Positions 23,809-34,533 of a DNA stretch of 64,000 nt are shown piece after piece. The position numbers were made by a program, and so were the translations under genes. Source of the stretch: Blakeslea trispora (Eukaryota > Mucoromycota > Mucoromycetes > Mucorales > Choanephoraceae); the NCBI GenBank assembly GCA_025331445.1, contig JAIWNE010000119.1, forward strand, positions 1-64,000, written 5' to 3'. Positions within the stretch are counted from its first letter, which is position 1. Every line of letters starts with the position of its first letter. The notes beneath the pieces are model-generated. The model worked only from the letters and a program-made list of their open reading frames with translations, was not told where the DNA came from and ran no database searches.

Positions 23809-25194
23809 TTAAAGAATGGCGAAACTTGTAACATTTTTCATGGCCTCTCTTTCTTGTTTGTTAAGTAAAAAGCCTTGTGTTGGATCCCATTTGATTTTGC
23901 CTTCTTGGTTGTTGACTTTGCCCAACACCAAGATTTGATATTGTCTATGCTTACTGATAGTTTTGTCATCCACTCGAAATGGTTTTAATAGGGCAGAGGG
24001 TAATGGATTGTGTGTAGGCTTCATTCGACTTAGAAATCGTCTCTTGATGGGATGATCATCATCTGTCAAAATATCAATTTCTTCCTCTTCTTCTTCCTCT
24101 TCTTCTTCTGGTGGTGGTGGTGGTTGTTGTTGTTTAGTAGGACGATAGGATCTTAAAATACGTCTGCCAGGATCAAACATGATCAAGTTGCGTTTACCAG
24201 ACTTTAATATCTCTATTCCAATCACTGTTCTGCTATGTCCTTGATGCTGTAAATAGAGTGGAGGTCGATCTGTGATATAGACTGTCTTATTACTAGAGCG
24301 AACATCAGTACTAAAATAAGATTCAATCCAGTTCATCAGGGCATGATGAAGACGATTGGGTCCTGGTTGATGGAAATCAATGATGGTCGATCGAATGCCT
24401 AAATAAGCAAGTAGTGTATACACCTCTGTTGTACCAATCCATTTACGAGTCTTGAATACTCGATGGTCTAACTGTGCAGCACCTAATGTATCAAATCCTA
24501 TAGTGCTATATATTAAGTTGAGGTCATCTAAAAGAAATATATGGGGGTTTTTATTTTATTTTGTTTTTACCTTCTTTCCATGCTTGTTCGATCAAGAGTT
24601 GAATACCATGAATATCTAATACATGCTTCAGAATGGGTTCTCCATCTTGTTGTTGTTGTACTAGATAGCTCATTAACATTTGGCAGTTGCGATAACCACA
24701 TCCCCAACCCAAATCCATAAAGCCTGTTGAGAGATGGTCTGTGCTAGGACTACAGAGGTAAGCAGAGACTGTCTCTCCCTTTTTGAAATTAGGCTCTAAT
24801 TGAGGAATAATGCCTTTTGATTGGTGAGATTTCAAAAAATTTTGATAGTTTTTTTTTTTTTTACCTGAAGTTCTACTATCTTGTTTTAAAATGGGTAATT
24901 TACTCCAGAATTCATTGTCTGTACAGAATGAAGCTTTTTGCTTTTTGTTTGTCTCTGTATTGTCTATTGCTCCATCTTTGCGCTAATAAAAAGAAAAAAA
25001 AAAAGAGGGGTCAGAAAGAGAGGGGGGGGGAAAATGTGGATTTTTTTTTTTTTTTTTTACTTTCAATACATTTGGCTTGACGTCAGACTTATTTCGAACT
25101 AGTGGAGAAACATGTTTTTTATTTTAAAATTCTTATAAAATTATCTGTTTTTTTTTTCTTTATATATACCTTGCGTAGTAATGGTTTGAGTCAT
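23809..25194 (-). CDS. C78-family ubiquitin/UFM1 peptidase, ZUP1/Mug105-like
   Basis: Cysteine protease of the UFSP/ZUFSP fold; ZUP1 members cut long K63-linked ubiquitin chains, UFSPs process UFM1. Exons 25170-25194, 25061-25098, 24865-24982, 24571-24813, 23809-24527; 380 aa. Catalytic elements are visible in order: Cys in GWGCGYRNCQML, Asp in STIIDFHQPG, and His in YLQHQGHSRTVIGIE. A Pro run and a run of ten Glu form an insertion in the C-terminal part. No zinc fingers or MIU helix are seen, so it resembles fission-yeast Mug105 rather than full ZUP1. The first two exons are short and AT-run-flanked, so the N-terminus is less certain than the catalytic part. Shares a 445-bp divergent promoter with the HAUS6-like gene. 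Confidence 0.82.
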
Positions 25195-25353
25195 AAGCAA
25201 GAACTAAAGAATATATGAAAAAAAAGAAGAAGAAGAGAGACAAAGAAAGGAGTAAAGTGAAGGAAGAAAAATATATATAAAAAAAAAGAATATTAATTTA
25301 CAGCTACCGAATTGAAATAAGCTGATTTTTAAAATACATGTTGCTAGAAACAA

Positions 25354-25387
25354 ACGCGTCTACGTCCAAAAAAAAAAAAAGACGCGT
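25354..25387. promoter_or_regulatory. Pair of MluI cell-cycle box (MCB, ACGCGT) elements
   Basis: ACGCGTCTA occurs at 25354 and again at 25382, two identical 9-bp direct repeats 28 bp apart, each with the palindromic MCB core ACGCGT bound by MBF (Mbp1/Swi6-type) factors for G1/S transcription. CG-rich words are rare in this AT-rich background. Confidence 0.55.
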
Positions 25388-25443
25388 CTATGCGTGATTT
25401 AAAACTTTTTTTTTTCTCAGCTTACGGACAGTGACTTTTTAAA

Positions 25444-25490
25444 GCATTGGCTCGAGAGCCAAGCTTTTCCTCTTCTTCTCGAGCCAATGC
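25444..25490. promoter_or_regulatory. 14-bp perfect inverted repeat carrying two opposed CCAAT boxes
   Basis: GCATTGGCTCGAGA (25444-25457) and its exact complement (25477-25490) flank a 19-nt spacer. Each arm has a CCAAT box in the direction of one of the two divergent genes and a CTCGAG. It could be a paired NF-Y/HAP binding site or form a cruciform. Confidence 0.6.
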
Positions 25491-25639
25491 AAACTTACTA
25501 TTCACAAAATAAAAAAATGAAACCCTCAGAATGACAATTCATTATCCGCAAAAATTAAAATGCTTATTTTATTGGCAAGAAAATAAACTTCTTCTTTTTC
25601 TCTTTTATTGTTTATTTATTCCCCCCCCCCCCTTACACA

Positions 25640-26404
25640 ATGTCATATATCTCTATTTTATTGACCAATTTAAAATTACTAGGCTTTCAAAGCCAAGAAA
25701 TTGAACTTGATCAACACCTGTTTACTCGTTACAGTATCAACGACCGAGCTTTTGAAATCATCAGCCATTTCTTATTCAGTTGCATTGATCCCCAAAGAAC
25801 CACTACCTTATTCGAATCCTGTTGGCCCATTCAGAACCAAGCATCCAGTCTAAAATACTTACAACTAGCCTATCAATGGCTTCATGAATTACGATATCAT
25901 CATGAATTCCTCTTGCAAGTCTCTGTCCGTAAATCCACCCTTCAAGCCTGTCATGGGCAAGAGATGGAACGGCTCATGATGGCCTTTTCAACCGCTGCCT
26001 TAGAATTGGCTGTCAAGAATAAGCGTCAACTGAAAAGACAGGTAGATCATCATATAGATACCATTACGTCTCTATTTCATCAATTGGAGAGCGATCGAAA
26101 GAGGATAAAGAGAAAAGAGGAAGAAAAGCCCAGGTCAGTTCAGTCAGTTCGTCAACAAGTCTATCAGATTCTCTCGTTTAGACCAGCCGAGATAGATGAC
26201 ACTCTCTATAGTTTACCCCCACTCCATTCAAGCATGGATGTTCAATTACCTACTCTTTCAGACATCACTACGCCTATAGAATTGGAGGAGGATGATCTCT
26301 TTGATGATCTTGAAAGTGTTGCCTCGCTTCGTCAAGAAAGACCTCCTTGGCGAGCTATTCAAGATAAAATGTTTGATATTGATATTTATACACCTGTCCG
26401 CTAA
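25640..26404 (+). CDS. HAUS6-like augmin subunit (N-terminal domain)
   Basis: Single exon, 254 aa. The first 130 residues match what I recall of the HAUS6 N-terminal domain: a leading LLTNLKLLGFQ, then DRAFEIISHFLFSCIDPQR, CWPIQNQ, and YQWLHELR. In animals and plants HAUS6 is part of the eight-subunit augmin complex that recruits gamma-tubulin to existing microtubules in the spindle. The middle is helical with a basic region (DRKRIKRKEEEKPRS) and the end is acidic (EEDDLFDDLES). At 254 aa it is much shorter than animal HAUS6. MCB elements in the promoter would suit a mitotic gene. Assignment is from motif memory, not a search. Confidence 0.65.
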   Translation: MSYISILLTNLKLLGFQSQEIELDQHLFTRYSINDRAFEIISHFLFSCIDPQRTTTLFESCWPIQNQASSLKYLQLAYQWLHELRYHHEFLLQVSVRKSTLQACHGQEMERLMMAFSTAALELAVKNKRQLKRQVDHHIDTITSLFHQLESDRKRIKRKEEEKPRSVQSVRQQVYQILSFRPAEIDDTLYSLPPLHSSMDVQLPTLSDITTPIELEEDDLFDDLESVASLRQERPPWRAIQDKMFDIDIYTPVR

Positions 26405-26455
26405 AAAAAAAAAGCGCTGGTTATTTATTTATAATAATAATAAATCAACAAGATT

Positions 26456-27044
26456 TTATTCTTCATCTTCGGGATCTTCACCAAATTGCTTATAATCAAT
26501 CTTTCTTCCACGCGTTCTTCTTCCACCAGGAATAATTAGACTGGCATCCAAGGTCTCTAATTCATCCTCTAAATCCCATCCGAATGGTCAATTTCAAAGA
26601 AAATATATGGATGTAAAACACAACTTACCGGATACATCTGATTTATCTTCCTCTGACGCGTCATCGTCACTACCCTTGGTCTTCTTTACCTTTTTCTTTT
26701 CTTTTTGCTTTTTGGGTTTAGCAACCACCTTTTCTTCATCAGAAGATAATTCACCTTGATTTGAGTGTCAATAAGAACTCTCTTTCCCTTTTGTATAGTG
26801 CATACTACTTACTTTCTTCCTCGTCTTCTTCTTCATCACTGTATACAGGTTTCTTTACAGGTTTTGAGTGACTAATAAAAACAAATGAGTCTTTATATGG
26901 CTTGAAAAAAAAAAGGGGGGTTATTGTACTAAAAAAAAACCTTTTTGACTTTTTGATCACTCTTTGTTTTGAGCTTTCATTGTCGTTTTCAGACGATTTA
27001 CGCTTATTAGCTAAAGCTTCGAGTTTTGAACGACGATCTGACAT
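26456..27044 (-). CDS. CHZ-motif protein, likely Chz1-type H2A.Z-H2B chaperone
   Basis: Exons 26941-27044, 26813-26871, 26629-26754, 26456-26568; 133 aa. Small, highly charged, mostly disordered nuclear-type protein with KKPVYSDEEEDEEES and Lys-rich segments. The C-terminus has LDASLIIPGGRRTRGRKIDY, which matches the core of the CHZ motif (D-x-S-x-I-I-x-GRRTRG-x-x-IDY) that binds H2A.Z-H2B dimers in yeast Chz1 and animal HIRIP3. Divergent from the tRNA-binding protein gene with only 76 bp between start codons. Other acidic nuclear proteins are possible, but the GRRTRG core is specific. Confidence 0.65.
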
Positions 27045-27120
27045 GGGAATAAGAGTTTTTTTTTTTTTTTTGAAAAAAGAAAAGAACAATTAAAATTTCT
27101 TTTTTTTTATTATTCTTATT
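27045..27120. promoter_or_regulatory. 76-bp bidirectional promoter
   Basis: All DNA between two divergent start codons (27044 minus, 27121 plus). It consists almost only of T/A runs, with no TATA box of normal spacing for either gene. Confidence 0.5.
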
Positions 27121-27827
27121 ATGTTTAGAATTTTACCCGTATTAAGAAAGGCAGGGAGACAGTTACATACAGACAGCATGTCTCTACAAGATGCTATGCA
27201 TCGTATTGACTTGAGAGTAGGTCAAATTGTAGACATTCAACGTCATGCTGAAGCCAATCACCTCTATATCGAAAAAGGTAGTTTCTATAGAAACATATTG
27301 TACACTTATCTTATTCCTTTAAAAAAAAAAAAGTCGATCTCGATAGTCCAACTACAGAAACTATGCCTAATCCTCGTACCATTGTCAGTGGACTTGCTCC
27401 TTATTTAAGCATGGATAGTTTATTAGTAAAGTAGAAACTATCATCATGAGAGACTTCTTTAATTCTTATCCTGCCCTTTTCTATAAATCAGCATCAAAAA
27501 GTAGTGGTTGTCAGTAATTTAAAACCAAGTAAATTCCGAGGTGTTTTATCCCAAGGCATGCTATTGGCTGCTTCTTCCGAGGATGGTCAACAAGTCAGGC
27601 TACTCTGTCCACCTCAAGAGAGTCAGATAGGTGAAAGAATTAAGCTAGAAGGCATCGAATGGGAAGGTCAAGTGGATCCGGTACTCAAGCCAAAACAAAA
27701 GTTATTTGAACAAGCAGCTCAGTTCCTAAAGACAGATAAAGAGGGAAAGGCTACCTATAAGGGTATTGTCTTGACCACTTCAGCAGGTCCTGTTGTCTGT
27801 GATTTAAAAGAAGCTTTTATTTCATAA
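27121..27827 (+). CDS. tRNA-binding (EMAPII/Arc1/AIMP1-type) OB-fold protein
   Basis: Exons 27121-27277, 27334-27425, 27492-27827; 194 aa. Nearly the whole protein is the C-terminal tRNA-binding module of Arc1p/AIMP1/TyrRS: IDLRVGQIVDIQRH, then RTIVSGLAPYL, VVVVSNLKPSKFRGVLSQGM, MLLAASSEDG and ATYKGIVL. The module binds the outer corner of tRNA and helps aminoacyl-tRNA synthetases. The N-terminal 19 residues before MSLQDAMHRIDL look like a mitochondrial presequence (MFRILPVLRKAGRQLHTDS), so a mitochondrial form, or dual start sites, is possible. No GST-like or leucine-zipper domain is present. Confidence 0.9.
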
Positions 27828-27836
27828 TACATTTGT

Positions 27837-28793
27837 TTAAGCACCTGGGAAATTACGTCTGTTTAACAAGACAGCCTTTAGACTACGGATATCACTCTTT
27901 AGTCCAGACACTGTGGTATCAAGGTTGGATGGCTTGTAGAATCCATAGGCAGGTGTATCTAGAGACATCAAGGTGCTTTTAAAATCAATGAGGGGTGTTT
28001 GGAGATGACCATAAGAAGAAGAAGAAGCTGTAGGTTTAGCTGTCTCTATCAATCGATCCAAAGTGAGCTTGAGTTCTGCTTGATGTTTCACCAAGGCTTC
28101 ACACACTGTCTTTTCTTCTCCTTGATCAATCAGGGCATCCAGATCATCATTTTCAGTATCCCATGTCTGAATAGCCTTTGTTAATTTCTCTGCTATTTCT
28201 TTACGTTGTTGATAACGAGTGCGTTGATATTGAGCAATTCGATTGAAGATGGGTAAAATCAAGCGCTAAATAGAAGGGGGTGGTGTTAATGATACACTAG
28301 ATTCAATCCGCATTTGTGTGATTCACTTTACCCGTAAGATACCAATCACACTAGCTGTTAAACCTACTGCACCCATACCAACGATCACTGCTAAAGCGAA
28401 TACTTTTTCTGCAGGCATAGATGGTGTAGGAGGGTAATACATGATAGTAGGATACTGTGTTCTTGAGGGTAGCAATGGCTTACTATTGTTATTGGCAGTG
28501 TTGTTATTGGCAGTATTGTTGTTGACAGTATTGTTGTTGACAGTATTGTTGTTGACAGTATTGTTGTTGCCTTCTTGTTCTGCCTAAAGAAAAAAATAAA
28601 AAAATGAAGAGAGTCAATATAGGCTTATTAGTTTCCTAGTATGACTTACCACTTGAAATGCTTCATCAATTTCTTCCTGAGTTAAGCCTTTCTTTTGTAA
28701 AAATGCAACCTTCTTTTCTCTGTCTGCAGACTGAACATTAGGAGAAGAAAGAAAAGAGACAGCAGACTTTATTAGATCTTGACGATTGGACAT
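27837..28793 (-). CDS. PEX14: Peroxisomal docking protein PEX14
   Basis: Docking factor for PEX5 with PTS1 cargo at the peroxisome membrane. Exons 28650-28793, 28332-28583, 27837-28265; 274 aa. N-terminal domain: LIKSAVSFLSSPNVQ and KVAFLQKKGLTQEEIDEAF, the conserved PEX14 helical fold that binds WxxxF motifs. It is followed by an Asn/Thr repeat linker, a Pro-rich segment (YPTIMYYPPTPSMP), a hydrophobic segment (FALAVIVGMGAVGLTASVIG) and a coiled coil. The stop codon is only 9 bp from the convergent tRNA-binding gene. Confidence 0.93.
28486..28570. repeat. 15-bp coding minisatellite in PEX14
   Basis: Five full units of ttgttrttgrcagtr plus a partial sixth, encoding NNNTV/NNNTA pentapeptides in the disordered linker between the docking domain and the membrane segment. 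Three units are identical. Confidence 0.9.
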
Positions 28794-28864
28794 GGTTATA
28801 AGAGTGTATTAAAAGAAAAATAAAAGATTAAAATTTCACATGGCTGACTAAATAATAATTAATT

Positions 28865-29421
28865 TCAACAGCATCGACTGTTGAGTGTAGGACGATTGTC
28901 TGTTAAAGAAAATGAATCATTTAAATCAAGCTCCATTTGCGGTATTTTGACCATTTTGGCTATCTGAGCAAACGCCCTTTCTACGTTATCTCCGTTTTTA
29001 GCACTTGCTTCGAAACAAGGAATCTGCATCCGTTCACTCGAATGCATCTCGGCCCATGCTCTTGCCTGTCTTCGAGACACCACTCGATCGTCTACATCGA
29101 TCTTGTTACCAATCATTATTAACGGAAAATGGCGTGCTTCCTCTGAGGGTAAACTAGACTGTTTCAGAAAGTCTTCTCGCCACCGTTCGAGATGTTGAAA
29201 GGATAGGAAGTTGTTGACATCATACACAAGCACACAGGCATCAGCTCCTCGATAATAAGCAACACCCAATGATTGAAATCGTTCCTGTCCTGCTGTGTCC
29301 CATATTTGCATCATGACCTTTTTACCATCCTCTGTGTTCACTTCCTTTGTAATAAAATCAGCTCCTTTTGTGTTTTTTTTAATTATTTAAATTGTTTATT
29401 TAAGCCAAATTTCTTATGTAT

Positions 29422-29469
<48 letters not shown>

Positions 29470-29728
29470 AATAGTTGCCTTATAAGCGTTTGTGAATCGT
29501 TTGTGAATATACTAAAGAAGAGAAAGAAAGAAAAGTAGTTAGCTCATCGTCATCTCGACACCCCCCCACTCTCATATAGTAAGATTACTTGATTACGTAG
29601 ACTGGTCTAAAGAAAGCAATGGGTTAGTCTATTCTCAGCTGTATAATTGATAGAAGAGGGGGGGGGAAACTCACCTTGCCTACACCACCATCACCAATTA
29701 GTACTACTTTAAGTATATCTTTATGCAT
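28865..29728 (-). CDS. Rab7/Ypt7-like small GTPase
   Basis: Late endosome/vacuole fusion GTPase. Exons 29675-29728, 29589-29606 (18 nt), 29469-29511, 28865-29364; 204 aa. P-loop GDGGVGKTS is assembled over exons 1-2. Rab7-type effector sequence FTNAYKATIGADF, WDTAGQERFQSLG (switch II), GNKIDV (guanine specificity), EASAKNG, and a CC prenylation end (SRCC). RFTNAYKATIGADFITKEV is characteristic of Rab7. The P-loop-following SLRNQYIHKR differs from SLMNQYVNKK of canonical Rab7, so this may be a second paralogue. Confidence 0.92.
29423..29466. repeat. 44-base T homopolymer in a Rab7-like intron
   Basis: An uninterrupted run of T on the plus strand (A on the coding strand) starting immediately after the donor GT of the third intron. 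Length should be treated as unreliable. Confidence 0.9.
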
Positions 29729-29853
29729 CTTTAATTTTTTTTTTTTTTTAATTTTAATTTTACAAACAATAGAAAAAAAAAAATAATAAAGTGAATGAGA
29801 GAGAGAAATTATTAATTTTACAAAAAAAAAGAGAGACAGAGAAAAAATCAAAG

Positions 29854-31663
29854 TCATGTGATTTGCTTTGGATGACTCTCAATGTCTTTTTCTTCTGTTG
29901 GATTGACTGAGCCATGATGAATCAAAGCTCGACTATCCCCAATAAAGAAATAAGCCAATGGTAGACAACATAGAAAGAAACTACTGAGTAATGCACAGAG
30001 CCAAAAGAAGCCAATCCAAGCATAGAGATAACCACCTACGATAGGACCTACACACATCCCTATTTTTTTTTTATTGTATTAGCTTTGTCTTTCTATAGTA
30101 TCATCTATCATGCTTACCAACACCATAAGCAGCATTATAGAGAGAATAACTTCGGGCCAAACCATCGGAAGATTGAGACTGTCCGTTACTGTTATCAACC
30201 ACTTTAGCTATCTCTGGAAAAACAGGCGCCTGACATCCCGCAATCGTAATCCCACCCATAATCAAAAAGGGCACCAAGATCCAAAAGGAACCCTTTTGAT
30301 GATCGGGAAAGCCAATCAGCAGACAAGAGGGTGTGGCAAACAACAAGGAACACAAGGCAACAATTTTAGTGCCCAATCGATCACATAACCACCCACAGAC
30401 CACACTGGCCAAGATAGAGGGAATCATATAGGCTAATACAATTAAACTACAGCCAGCTGCATTGAATTGCCATTCTTGTGCCATTCGCATAGAGATGGTA
30501 GGCTATAAAAAAGAAAAAACAAAAAAGGTGAATTCTATTTCAAAACTAAGCCGAAATATTCACTCTCTTTTTTTTTTTCTTACTTCAAAAGCACTCATGA
30601 CAGTGGCTACAATAGAAGTTAACAAAAGAGAAACAATCAATCGAGGTTGTCTCAAGAGTTGCATCCACGTGACTGAGCTGGGTGTCTTTTCCGTCTTCTC
30701 GGCTTGTTCACCAAACCAACTGGCCGGTGAAGAAGATCGTTCAATGACAATCAATCGCATCAGGAAATCTAAACCAGATAATATCATGGAAGCAATAAAA
30801 GGAGCTTGGTGACCTAATTCACTATATAATACTGACATTCAAAGTTTAGTCCAAGATAATGACACTAAATGTACTTGAATAAGCCCTTACATCCTACAAG
30901 ACAATAATAGACATAGAAAGAAAAAAAAAAAGAGCAGAACAGACTTAATCAATGTATGCTTTCTTTTCGTTCAAGGAAATAGCGTTACCTCCTGCTGGTA
31001 ATCCAACCATCATGCCTAATGGATAAAAGCCAATCAATTTACCCATCTGTGCACCCAATTGTTCTCTAGGCCAATTATCGGCTATCAGACATAAACACAT
31101 GGTCCAGACACATGCATTCGAGATACCTTGCAACAGACGAGCCATCAAGAGCATAGGATAGCTTGTACTCAACATAAACAACACATTAGCACCCATAGAG
31201 GCAGCTGTACCTAATAGCATAGGTAGTCTTCTCTGTCGAATACGATCACCTAACCAACCAAACATAGGTGAACCCACTAATGGGAAATAAACAAAGGTGT
31301 GGCATGGTTTAGACTGATAACAATAGAAAAAGAAAGAAAGAAAGAAAGACGATGATTACCTAATAAACCTACAGCATAACAGGCTACAAGAATGCCTGTA
31401 TCTCTTGAATTACTTTCTACATGATCAGTTAAATCATTGGGTGCATCCAGATTCTGTTCAATATTTCTAATATGTGCAACAATAAAGGGAGATAAAGGAA
31501 ACAGAATTGAATGAACAAATGTCTATTGAACGTTTGTTAGATAAAGTCATTCAAAAATAATATTGCAATTATCTACACTTGTAAAAAGACCAGTGGCTGC
31601 TGTACAAAACACAAAGAAGTGACTGGATCGATATTTAAACAGCAAAGGTAATTTTGGATCCAT
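29854..31663 (-). CDS. MFS transporter, DHA1-like
   Basis: Exons 31577-31663, 31360-31522, 30989-31276, 30584-30831, 30118-30502, 29854-30059; 458 aa with about 12 predicted membrane segments. The cytoplasmic loop 2-3 signature GSPMFGWLGDRIRQRRLPM fits MFS motif A and RLLQGISNACVWT fits motif B; a second half-signature is GWLCDRLGTKIVAL. Overall arrangement resembles DHA1 drug:H+ antiporters or vesicular amine transporter-like fungal proteins. Substrate unknown. The donor of the first intron is GTAGAT; the 157-nt intron between exons 3 and 4 is the longest here and may hide a short exon. Located 150 bp from the stop of the SLC25 gene on the same strand. Confidence 0.87.
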
Positions 31664-31813
31664 TTGAATATCAACAAAAGACTGAAAAAAAAAGAGAGGA
31701 AAATGTCAAACTAGAATGAATTTATTAGAAAATAAAAAGGAAAGGAGGGGGGGATCGAACGAAATGAAAATATATAGATTAAGGGATAGATGTAAGATGT
31801 TCTATAGACAAAA

Positions 31814-33007
31814 TTATTCAAGCAACTTCATAACAATCTCATAAACATAGAAGGTCACTGCATTAACAGGAAATCCTCTCAAGAGAGTAGGCCATAATCC
31901 TCTAAAGAAAACACCAGGACCTTCAGAACGATAAGACCGCACCACACAGTCCTTGATGGATCGATAGGGTTGTCGAACAAGCAATGTTTCTTGGGTCTGT
32001 TGCATCTGAAGACGAGACTTGACGACATCGATAGGATAGATGGATGCCCACGATACAGTACCTGCCACACCTCCTGCCAACAGGAGTTTCCATGCATGAT
32101 CATCGGAACCGGAGAGATCCAAAGTCCGTTTCATGCCTTCATAAGCCCAAAAATAAAGACCATAACTTGGAGCATCTCGGATCAGAGTGATTAAACCACC
32201 TTGATAGAAACCTTTTCAATGATCGTCTTAGTTGAGGTTATTCTGTCATTCCAGCATCTTTCTCTCTCTTTCTTACCTTTCCAACCATGAGCTGCATAGA
32301 TTTCTTTAGAGACTTGAATGGTTGATTTGGGTATTCTTGTCATCTGTGCCTGAATCTTGACAAGTTCAGTCGGGGTTGAAAAGAAGAAACAAGCAAAACC
32401 TGCACCTGCACCTGCTAGATAGACCTGCCATAGTGTAGGTTGAATTTCATCAGAAGGTGGATTTAAATAACGCAAGATGGAACCATAAGAGACAAACAAG
32501 AGTGCATTGAGACCTGCTAAACCAACGACAGGTGATAAAACACCTTTAAACATTGAATTCATCTTTTTTTTTTTTTAATAAACATTTAGACGGGATTGTA
32601 TATACAAAAAAAAAACAATAAATTCAATGTCTTTACCCCTTCCACTTGTACCATATTTTTCAATGTTTGCCATGGTCCTAGCTGTACAGGATAATCTTTG
32701 GGTGCTTGTAGTCGTGCCTATTTTAGTTAGACAACAAACAAACAAACAACATATGTTGTGTCTCTATTTACTTTCAAGACATCTAATGGACTTCCAACTA
32801 TAATTCCTGCTGCACCACCTAACCAACCTATGAGCGAGAGACTTCAAAGTAAGAAACCCAAAAAAAAAGAAAAAAGAAAGGGGGGGATAAATTGTATTTT
32901 ATTATTTTGTTTACCAGCAATAAAATCATTGACACTTTCAGCTAAAAATAAATAAATAAAAAATTAGTCATGTCAAGTCATCTCATTCTTTCTTTGTTTT
33001 TACCCAT
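31814..33007 (-). CDS. Mitochondrial carrier (SLC25), carnitine/basic amino-acid group
   Basis: Inner-membrane carrier with three repeats. Exons 33004-33007, 32915-32941, 32772-32827, 32637-32717, 32277-32562, 31814-32211; 283 aa. The three PX[DE]XX[KR] signatures are SPLDVLKARLQ, TPTELVKIQAQM and YPIDVVKSRLQM; the second has Thr-Glu in place of Asp. Their sequence context (GWLGGAAGIIVGSPLDVLK) resembles SLC25A20/A29/A45 and yeast Crc1/Ymc proteins. The coding part begins with a 4-nt exon (ATGG) joined to CTGAAAG to give MAESVNDFIAG. Substrate cannot be fixed by eye. Confidence 0.9.
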
Positions 33008-33286
33008 CTCTATAGAAAAAAAAGAGCTGATCAGTCTTTCTTGTATATAAAAGAAAAGAGAGAAATAAAATAAAATAAATAAAATATTAAAATAAAAATA
33101 TTACTTTATTTTTTTCATATTCTTGCTTACCTAATTTCCACCCGATTTCTTATGCCGAAAAACATAAAATAATATAAAATAACATTTATACTGAATAAAT
33201 AAATAAAAAAGACAATGAGGATTATTTTTTTTTGTTTATTGATGTTTATATTGCTGTAATGTATTTAAGGACACAATCATCTGTTA

Positions 33287-34533
<1,247 letters not shown>

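Larger units (their letters stand above)
25195..25639. promoter_or_regulatory. Divergent promoter between the ZUP1-like and HAUS6-like genes
   Basis: The only intergenic space between two start codons pointing away from each other. It contains two MCB-type elements, a CCAAT inverted repeat (both listed separately) and a C12 run at 25621-25632 a few bases before the HAUS6-like ATG. Confidence 0.6.

Noticed and set aside
25078..25085. Perfect CRE (TGACGTCA) as a regulatory site
   Set aside because: It lies inside a coding exon of the ZUP1-like gene (SDVK), so a promoter role is unlikely.
28486..28570. CRISPR-like array
   Set aside because: The 15-bp units are contiguous, in frame and without spacers; this is a coding minisatellite in a eukaryote.
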